A stretch of 64,000 nt of DNA from Annona cherimola (Eukaryota; Streptophyta; Magnoliopsida; Magnoliales; Annonaceae). A program made the translations under genes and the position numbers. Position 1 is the stretch's first letter. Each line of letters starts with the position of its first letter. Location of the stretch: contig CM059973.1 of NCBI GenBank assembly GCA_030490835.1, forward strand, positions 49,294,008 to 49,358,007. Reading direction: 5' to 3'. Positions 55,751 to 64,000 of the stretch are shown piece after piece. Below the pieces are notes generated by a model. It did not search any database. It saw only the letters and a list, made by a program, of their open reading frames with translations, and was not told the DNA's origin.

Positions 55751-57892
55751 CTTTTGAAAAAAATTAAGATTTATTTTTATAAGGATGTATGGATTTAATT
55801 TTTAAGAATTTATAGATAAAAATCCATATAAGAAGTTAATGACCAAGTATTTATAAAGGGATAACCTCTATAAAAATTAGGTAATATGTGATCATAAAGC
55901 ATGCATGGAAAGCAATCTAAGACATGGAATAGATGGATAAAATATCCAATTTCCTTGTATAGGAAGAGGAAAGGAGAAGGTTGGGGACACGGACTGAAAA
56001 GATAACCAAGCAAACCCTTTTGAAAATATATTTTATTCTCAAGTATTTATGAAATATGTTTAAGGATGGTCATTCCTATAATGTTTTGAAATGATAAATG
56101 TTTATGAGTTTTTATCATGCCGGCATATTGATATCATGTGATGTTTATGGACATGTGCACATGTATAATGCATAATGAAGAGGCTTTAGTGGAGGTAGAA
56201 AGCGGATCAGAGGGTCCCCCTTTACTATTGCCGAGTTGTATGGGCTGAGTGCCAGCAGCATCCTCCCAAGAGGAGGAGGTAAAGGAATGTTATATGTGAA
56301 TGAATACATTGCATTTTCATACATGGATTGAAAAGGAAAGCATGGATTTGAAATGATATTTTAAAGGGATTGTGCAAATAATTCTCTATATGAGAATGAC
56401 AAGTCACCTGGTATAAGAGGTATATAATGCCGGGAGAATCAAAAGTCATGCATGTAGGAGACCAGGTAGGCTAATCAAGGTAAAGGACGCGAGGTCCCCT
56501 TGACGAGGCCAAGTCGGAGAAGCCGGCGTAATGGACCATGCTATGTGAGATGTTTCCCAGGCTAGCGTACCCACACACGAAAGTTTATGTCAGGAATGGA
56601 AATGAAGCATTTGCACATCCAATGTTTATGAAATGATTTTTATGAAAAGGTTTCTGTATATTTGATAGTTGATCACTTGGCAAGTGTCTTCTATCAAATG
56701 GAGAGGAATGCATTTAAATGAAAGAAAAATGCTTGCTTATTAAGTTTCGACTCATGTTTTATTTTCCCCCCTTAGACAGGTGCAGGAAAAATTCAAGTGA
56801 TGAAAGACATGTATTGCTAAAGGAAAAGAGGAATCTACAAAGGTTAGTAGATTTTTGTATGAATAAATGCCCTAATGGGATATGGCGAAAAAAACATAGG
56901 TTGTATGAAATTATGAAGTTATGAATAATATGAGAAGTTGATGATTTATGATGATATGGATAAGTCCATTATGAATGATGATGAGTATATGTTTATGTGA
57001 TGAAAGAAATGAAAAAGAAACGAAAAATAATTTTGGTCGAGATCCAATTAAGAACCCGCCGTGTGATCAGGGCAACAATCCTGAATCACGTTTACCAATC
57101 CATAAGATCCCGGAATAAGGCCTCTAGGCACCCCGGTTCGGAGCACCACATAACGACATTCCCGTGGTTGTACACCATTAGGGATTAAAAGTAAAGGTTT
57201 AAAGTAAGAGAAGAGCACAAGAGAAGAGAAGAGCAAGTTCAAGGAGTATCTTCAGGACACCATCAAAGATTCAAACCAATAAGCTTTAATTTTCCTTACC
57301 TTAATTTCATTGTTGTAGATTTGATGGATACTTTTGAGAATACTATTAAGTCTTTTGGATTTATCAACTCTTTATCTAACTAAATCTCTCAATTTAGGGT
57401 TTTGGAATGTAACATCTCAACAATATGCATGGATCATATAACAATATTTGTCTATAAAATATACTTCATATCAATTTAATATCTTATGTTTTAATTGCTT
57501 CTTTGTTCTATGAACTTACACTTTGTGTGATTTCATATATTAGATGAAGGAGTTGAAAAGTTAAAATCTAAGGTAGGATAATCCAGATACAAAATCTAGG
57601 AGTCTTGACTATAAGAATAAGCAAGACCCCTTTGGAAAATTTTATGAACTATAATAGAATTTAATATATTTTAGTTTGTGTAATTCCATGAGAATAGAAA
57701 ATTATGTCAATAGAAATACATCTCTCATGCCTCGAGAGAGGATGTTAAATTAGAATATGGTATATTCTCCTTTACAATAAATTATCTGGATTAAACAAGC
57801 AAGTTAATCATCTATTGCAAAAAAGTCATATGTGAAATACTCGATCCTAAATCATCTATATCCCTAAGTCAAAATCTTATTTTAATCACCTT

Positions 57893-57976
57893 GATTATTT
57901 TTTATTATAAAAATTTATTCATTTCAAGGTAACCTTCATTATTTTTTTATTATAAAAATTTATTCATTTCAAGGTA
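57893..57976. repeat. Tandem duplication, about 42-45 bp x 2, in M
   Basis: Two near-identical copies of attattttttattataaaaa ... tttcaaggtaac, head to tail. Confidence 0.88.
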
Positions 57977-58072
57977 ACTTAAATCACTAAAATCTAGCAC
58001 TTCTCAATTCCTCAGGGATCAACATTTGATATACTACAGGCTATGAACCATACACTTGTAGATAGCCCAACA

Positions 58073-58468
58073 TACGTATAAAAGGAGGTGCTTAGCCTCA
58101 AGAAAGCATTGAAAAAATTCAATTCTATTCGATTCCAATTTATATCCTCGAGTTTATAGAAAGAAGATTATGTGGGAAGAGGTTGAGCTTTCAAGCAAAA
58201 CTTAAGCAAAACTCAAGCTTTTAGTTTGTTTTTCTTATTCCTTTTTGAGATACTTTTACAAAATAGTTAGTTTATTCTTATTTGTTTGTGCGTAAGGATA
58301 TTATTGATTTCTTATTCTAGGGTTTGGAATGTAACCCTTTAATTAATAATAACTCTATTTCGGTTAATTTAATGGTTGAGAAAATTGATGCTTTAATTTG
58401 ATATTTGTTGATTTATTACAATGTTTACTTATATAGGCTCCCACTTGGCATGATCTCATATACCATAG
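58073..58468 (+). mobile_element. N: truncated LTR-like fragment
   Basis: Starts tacgtataaaaggaggtg, a TATA-like box directly at the M boundary. It then has a leader and tctagggtttggaatgtaac, the same word as in M (agggttttggaatgtaac) and F (gggtttaagatgtaac). It may be the remainder of an Athila-type LTR into which M inserted. H2 follows at 58469. Confidence 0.35.
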
Positions 58469-61400
58469 TGTGGCGCCCCAGCCCGAGCGTCACAACCTTA
58501 CTCTAAGATCTATCGATTGGTAAGCGTGATTAGGATTGTTGCCCTATCACTCGGCGGGCTATTTGGGTATTTAACCATTTTATCTTAACTCTTTAGGAGT
58601 TTATATCATTTTATAATTCCATTTGAAATATACACACATGATCCCATGATTTTCCATACTTAACTATTTCATGATAAATCATTCTTAATAATTGACCATA
58701 AATTTTTTTTGCTATTTATAGTCGTAATCATCACATAGTCAATAACATAAAATCCTTATACAACATTCAGACATCAATAATGTCATCAACATACAACCAT
58801 ACAAGTCATAGAATTCTATCACAAAAACTTGTAGAAATTCATTTTTTCTTTGAATCTCCACCTATGCTCCTTGCATGGTTCTCCCTTTCACTTGTCTTTA
58901 TAATTTGAAAAACAAAACTGTGAGTCGAAACTCAATAAGCAAGCTATAAGGTTTTCAGGCAATTCATTTTCAAGGCAATTGTATAAATGCATTTCTCTTC
59001 ATTCGATTGAAGACACTTACCAAGTGATCAACTACCAATGGAGTAAAAACCTTTTCATAAACCATTCATGGAAAGCCACTTTATACCTACTCGAGGTATA
59101 TCTCAAAACATGCTTCTCATACCCCTCCAGGGTATATCATAAAAAATGTGATGCATCATTTAAAATCATGACATTCCTTTGGATAGAAGCTAGCTAGGCA
59201 ACCATATACTTTCATCCTCTCTCCCATTCCAGGGAGGCGTCGCAGGGCCTCGGCCTCTCTTAGCGACTTGGCAGCACCAAAGGGGGACATTCAGTCAGAT
59301 TACACCTTTGAGATGGACCTCATGTTTTTGTGCACGTGCTTTCTTTCATAAACATGAACTTGACATGCTAGCATGATTTTTCATTCATAAATCATGAATT
59401 CATCATTGACATAAGTACTTGAAAAGCAATAAGATATTCATTTATTTCATTGGAAATAACATTTCAATACACATTTAAATAAGGAATGGCCATCCTTAAA
59501 CATCTTAGAAAGAATTGAAATCATTCATTTGCTAACTCATTTAAACAGTTAGAATATCATTGATAAGCATTTTATCACATTTGATAAAACAAAGCATTTT
59601 AGAAAATTGCTTGCTTACCTTGCTTGCTTAGCTTCCGCCTCGTTAACTTCTTTGCCTTTGCCTGTACATAAACATAGCATTGCATTCATAACAATCCATT
59701 TGCTTGCATTCACTTTTTTTTCCAATCCCATAATCCATATCATTCATAATCAACTTGGATTTTCAAGTCGATCATTCATACATGACAGACACTTGTGCAT
59801 CTTAACATTCATTCCATAATGTGTTTTAATCCCATATTTAGGGTAAACATATAGCATTTATTTATTACTCATCATTTGGGGATTTGTATCTCCCATTAAC
59901 CATTTTTCATGCATTTTCTATTTTTCCTACGTCAATGCTTATTCTAAGCATATAAGTGACGTTTCAAGCTTCATAAATAAATCTCAAAAATTGAGATAAT
60001 TAATCCTTATTCATACAGAAACATTCTCATGTATTTTATCGCATATTCATGCATATTTTGCATTTTAGCAAATTCTCATAAGTCACATATCATCCATTCA
60101 TACATATGCTTCACATATGTTCAACATGCAACACATATATTATGTGTTTCTTAAATTTTTTTAACACAGAAACTTTCATTCATTTTCATCATCATTAAAC
60201 CCCTTAATTAAAATATACTTTAGAGTTTAATTTTGGATTTTCAATCCATTTATCATAGGGTTCCAAAACAGAAACGTTAGGACTCATTTTTCATCATTTC
60301 AACGCCTCTTTCATGACTTAAATCATAACAGATTTTTAAGTCATAATTTTCATCAAATAATCATGATTTTATTAACCCAAATTTAGGTTATTATCACATA
60401 TTTAAAATCCATAATTCATTGGCTTCCATAACAGCAACATATTCATGCATATAGGGTATCCATTTAACCCATTTTGACGTGTCCAAACATATGTCCATAA
60501 AATCAGATTTAGGGCTAATCTTTTCAAACCCTTTTGGACATTCACATTACCTTAAACATAGGGTATTTTATCCTCCATAACATTCATAAATAATTTCATT
60601 ACAATCAGCAACAAAAATCATATGGAAAGCACCCGTTTTGGCCCCCGTTTGGACGTCCCATATATATACCCTAAAAATCAGATTTAGGAAAAATTCATCC
60701 AGCCCACTTTGGCCATTAAAAGGGTCCTTAATTTTAGGTAATTTACCCTAAAATTCATCCATAAATAATTTAAGTAATCCCTTGTATCTTTTTTAACCCA
60801 AAAATGGAAAATCGGGTCATTTCTTGAAACTTGGGGTTTCATATTAGCTAAAATCATCAACCAATACTTAAATCAACATATGTAATTCAAAATATCATGA
60901 ATTTCATCCAAATCAACATGCTTAAATCATACAGAAACTTAATTTAGGGTTTTGAGATTTTCCAAGTTAGCTTTCATCTCAAAATTTAACCTAAACTTCC
61001 ATTTTCACTCTCTTAAACTCTTGATCTCATTTAAGTCTTTCAAAAATCATTCAATATCCATATTAAGGCATCATAACTCAGCCTTTAAGATTTCTTTATG
61101 AACCATATTCATGGCTCACGAATTGAGAGAGAAAATTTTGATTTAGGTGATTCAAAACTTAGATTTCACTTACTTGAATCAACCCTAACTTGAATCCAAC
61201 TTGAGTTGCTTGGTTCCTCTTCTTTTTCTCCTCCTTTTTCTTCCCCTTTTTCTTCTCCTTTTCTCCTTTCACCTTTCTGGTTTTTACGTGCAAAGGAGCT
61301 GCTCAAGACTTAGCAACTTTGGGAAATTTCCTCCCCCTTTCTCTTATGTGCACGTTACCAAGCTATGTCTCATTTTATGATTTTTTTAACCAGCCTGTGG

Positions 61401-62523
61401 GACCCATTTGCCACATGTCATGACGTTAATTTATTTCTACCTTATCCCTTGATGACATAGCATTTTTATAACCAAGTAAAATTTGCATTTACTAATTAAC
61501 AAAAATCCACAAAATCCATGCATTTGAGCATCATGTTGCTATCCACCCTTGTACGTCCCCTCTTAGCTTAGATTTTGACATTTTTTTGCCACTTTTTCCA
61601 CTTATTTATGTTCCAATTTACTTCATCTAGGTATTAGGAAAATTAGAAACATTTTTTAGGATTTTAAAAAATCATATTTCCATGCAAAACATGCCCTTGG
61701 ACGTCCATATATATGCCACATAACCTATGCTCAAATTTGAGCTAAACTTAGGCATTAAACCAATGCATTTAAATCTGAAATTTTCCAGGGATTTGACCAT
61801 TAAACAATGCTTTAAAATTCAGCTCAATCCATTCAAAAATTGACACCTCTCATAGCATTTAAATATGTCATTTTCTCAAATACTTTTTATTAAATGCTAT
61901 GGTAGTCTAGGGTATACAAAGTCAATGCTAGCCTTTTTATAATTAACCACTTTCCCATGGTGATTAGCTTAATCAAATCCACTCATTCCATATATTTCAT
62001 AATTTTATTTATTCATTTCAAATTTCATCTCAAACCAACGTTTCTACGTCAAGTTACGAACCTTTGAAAATATCTTTAGAGTGTGAGATTAAAAAAATTT
62101 AATTATCACCTTAATCTCATCACTTGTGCCTTAATCCAATCCTTACATAAGTTTGAGCCCAAAAGCATGAGCTTGCCTTTAAATTTTCATCTCACTTCGC
62201 CTTGTAGGCGTAAAGTTATGAATTTTCTATGATTTTTAACACAATTTCATAATTTCCATTTTAATCTCCATTAATTAAATCATGAAAATTAAAATAAATA
62301 TTCATGCCACATTAGCATGTTCTAATCCTCATTAAGCCTCTTTAGTCATCTTGACTCATATTGGGCTTTGGCGATTAACCTAAATCACCATTCTTAATTG
62401 CATACCCTAATTGCAAATTTCATAAATTCATGAAAATTATCCAAAATTCAATCATTTCACACATAAATCATAATTATACCTTAAATGCAATTATATGAGT
62501 CCTACTTGGGTATGGGTATTACA
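58469..62523 (-). mobile_element. H2: 4055 bp solo LTR, gypsy-type
   Basis: Begins tgtggcgccccag and ends gggtattaca, flanked by catag (58464-58468) and catgg (62524-62528), a duplication with one mismatch. On the minus strand it starts TGTAATACCC and has a purine-rich leader near 61210-61280 (gaaaaaggggaagaaaaagg), consistent with minus orientation. It is homologous to H (33175-) and related to J. LTRs of 4 kb are at the upper end for plant gypsy elements; the Tekay/Del chromovirus lineage has such LTRs, but without coding sequence this lineage call is an inference. No gene inside. Confidence 0.8.
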
Positions 62524-62640
62524 CATGGTGAAGAAATCAAAGGGTGGAAGCCGAGATATGAAAATTTTGAGAATTGACCAACTGATATGACCATATATAA
62601 TCATGAGAAGAGGCTGGAGCCTACGGATCTTCACAAGAAA
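62524..62640. other. Spacer between H2 and L
   Basis: About 110 bp that should continue N's sequence once H2 is removed. No feature recognised. Confidence 0.3.
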
Positions 62641-64000
62641 ATAGATTAGTCACCAATTTTTATATGTTTTTATAGTAATATTGCACTTTTAATTATGAAA
62701 AATGCTAATTAAATATAGGTTTTATATGAAATTTTTTAATAATACCTTTAGTTTTGTTAAAATTTAACCTAACTCATTGATATTTAAAATACTAAAAATG
62801 AAATGAGTTATCTTGTATTACTTTTAGTAAAATACTTTTGCAATGAAATAATAGCAAAGATGAATGAAATTAAAATACGTTTGAAATAACTATTAAATTT
62901 TATTAGTATATTAAATTAGTTTGGGCAAATTTATATAAAATTTAGTAAGGCAATAAACATACACATGTTCACATATGTATGTTTTACAAGTAGCAATCAT
63001 ATTAATTTTGAAATAAGATAATTAATTACAAAATAAAAATTACATAAATAAAATGAATTCAAAAGGTGCTAAAACTTAAATTAAGAATATTTAAGAGATT
63101 ATTAAAATTACTTGGTTAAGAATTACACGTTTAAATTCAAACTACATACACTACATGTGCACCATCCAAGCAGCTGATTCAGTGCTCCGCCATCTTTCCC
63201 ATTCCATAGCTATCATGACCGGATCTCTTCAAAATCATAGCAATTGAGCAGCCCTTTCGCAATTGTGCAAATGAACTTCCCAAATCTGTAGCACACCAAG
63301 CAACTGAAATCTAAAGCAATAACCATAGCTCAAATTCGTGGGTTAACAGAACTGGCGGTGATGTTCTCCTTCATCTCCGGTGAAATCAAACTACCACCGT
63401 GCTCCATCTTCCGGAATCAACGGACGGCCCTACAATTCCATCCCCATGGTAGTAGCAACATAAATTCTAGCAATTGTGCCTGCCAATCCTTGGTTGATAA
63501 CCAATTAGACGCCAACAGAAATTAGCGGCAGAGACTTATCAGTTGAAGCAAATTCAGCCCCGGCACCATCACCAATTAATGGACTTGATTTCACTGGCAT
63601 CTCCCTAAATTGAAGCAGAAAACGCACAGCAGCACACCTCTTTGTAGCCACGGCCCAATACCTATCACTGTTTATAGCAAAAAAATCGAGTGCCCCTGGC
63701 CTCCATTAATATCAGCATCAGAGGTAATATAGCAACAGACAACCACCATTACAATTGTAGCCATGTCGCCAAGTAGAAGTGACTAGTGCCTATGAACTTT
63801 GATGAAAAAATTACACCATAAATTAAACCAGCTAATGCACCTACTCACCCCCCCTACTTTCTCCAAATCGGCTAGGATATCACCCAAATTCCATCTTCAG
63901 CGATAAGCTAAAAACCCGCACAACCCCATTCGAAAACACCAAATTCACAACACGTAGCTACTGCACTTTTGCAATTTTTGTGGTTGTCAAGACTTTGGCC
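62641..64000 (+). mobile_element. L: partial LTR of the E/K family, runs off the window
   Basis: An AT-rich first part (aatgctaattaaatataggttttat, ataattaattacaaaata...ttacataaataaaat) parallels E (aatgttgattaaatgcagg..., attaattacaaaatacaaattacatacataaata). It is followed by atgtgcaccatcc...cagtgctccgcc (63155-63190), the block shared by E and K. The right end and any TATA box region lie outside. Quoted words are split by differences. The left end is approximate. Confidence 0.5.

Larger units (their letters stand above)
54180..57150 (+). mobile_element. J: 2971 bp solo LTR, gypsy-type, related to H/H2
   Basis: Begins TGTGAAATCC and ends GGAGCACCACA, flanked by taatg (54175-54179) and taacg (57151-57155), a 5 bp duplication with one mismatch. 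Its right end, in complement, matches the start of H and H2: the gcc-tgtgatcagggcaacaatcctgaatcacgtttaccaatcc region against attggtaa..atgatcaggattgttg. An internal block, gaggtccccttgacgaggccaagtcgg, is the counterpart of the cggcct..gcgacttg block. The TATA box at 55043 fixes the plus orientation. No interior, so solo. Confidence 0.85.
52999..57177 (+). mobile_element. K: LTR of the E family, split by J
   Basis: Starts TGATAATTC (compare TGATAAATC in E). It has cgtgcaccat...ggtgctct (53213-53255), TATA box tataaaaggg (53801), tgtggattcgacc (54079-54091), then ttcttaatg at 54171-54179, where J interrupts. After J it ends acattcccgtggttgtacacca (57156-57177), matching E's aatgacaagcacttggtctacatca pattern. 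Net length about 1.2 kb. Flanks tcggg and ttagg are only weakly alike, so the left end is tentative. Confidence 0.55.
52600..58072 (+). mobile_element. M: Athila-type LTR, split by K
   Basis: The right piece (57178-58072) follows solo LTR F: a purine-rich agagaagagc...caggacaccatc leader, ccaataagcttt, tttggaatgtaacat, tatctaggagtcttgactataagaataagca, ccatgagaatag, and the end acaggctatgaaccatacacttgtagatagcccaaca. These are the same conserved blocks as in F and in complement in C. The left piece includes a TATA box ctatataag (52948-52956). Its left end is not located, so the start is approximate. It contains a 45 bp duplication at 57893-57976. Plus orientation. Confidence 0.45.

Overview
This 64 kb window looks like heterochromatic or intergenic plant (angiosperm) nuclear DNA. 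It is AT-rich, I recognise no host gene, tRNA or rRNA, and almost everything is LTR retrotransposon. The recognisable families are Ty1/copia elements of the Sirevirus type (initiator-Met tRNA primer site, coiled-coil gag with zinc knuckles, extra ORF downstream of RNase H, AAAAAGGGGGAGA-type polypurine tracts), Ty3/gypsy elements of the Athila type (tRNA-Asp primer site, Athila-like gag/protease/RT), long gypsy-type solo LTRs, and one long-TIR Mutator-type MITE. The species cannot be named from the sequence. No copy looks autonomous: every coding region carries stops, frameshifts or deletions.

Left half (1-32757) is a Russian-doll nest. Element A (copia, minus strand, running off the left edge) occupies 1-4018 and 30667-32757. 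Its integrase is split by solo LTR S1 (1140-2674, target duplication ctttg). Its gag is split by copia element B (4019-30666). B's 3' LTR is split by Athila-type element C (4332-18390, target duplication gagtt) and by LTR-like insert E (18941-20575). B's reverse transcriptase is split by Athila-type solo LTR F (24809-26365). C's RNase H is split by copia solo LTR D (10271-11937, target duplication ggctc). The insertion order A, B, C, D is therefore readable from the sequence.

Middle (32758-49276): a long gypsy-type LTR H (from 33175) interrupted by solo LTR I (34174-35951, target duplication aacaa), then a full-length copia element G (38620-49276) with both LTRs, primer site, gag, protease/integrase, RT, RNase H and the additional 3' ORF. 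D is a solo LTR of G's family.

Right part (49277-64000): an old Athila-ORF remnant, a 387 bp MULE-type MITE (51573-51959), then a second nest: Athila-type LTR M (about 52600-58072) holding LTR K, which holds gypsy-type solo LTR J (54180-57150). It is followed by a 4.06 kb solo LTR H2 (58469-62523) and a partial LTR L at the right edge.

The most interesting signal is not a host system. Three unrelated LTR families each carry arrays of short palindromes just upstream of their TATA-like box: SalI-like GTCGAC units in D/G, GGCGCCTAGGCGCC in S1, and CACGTG in C. In the copia elements B and G, a related array plus a TATA-like site lies upstream of the extra 3' ORF, which suggests a second, internal promoter for that gene.
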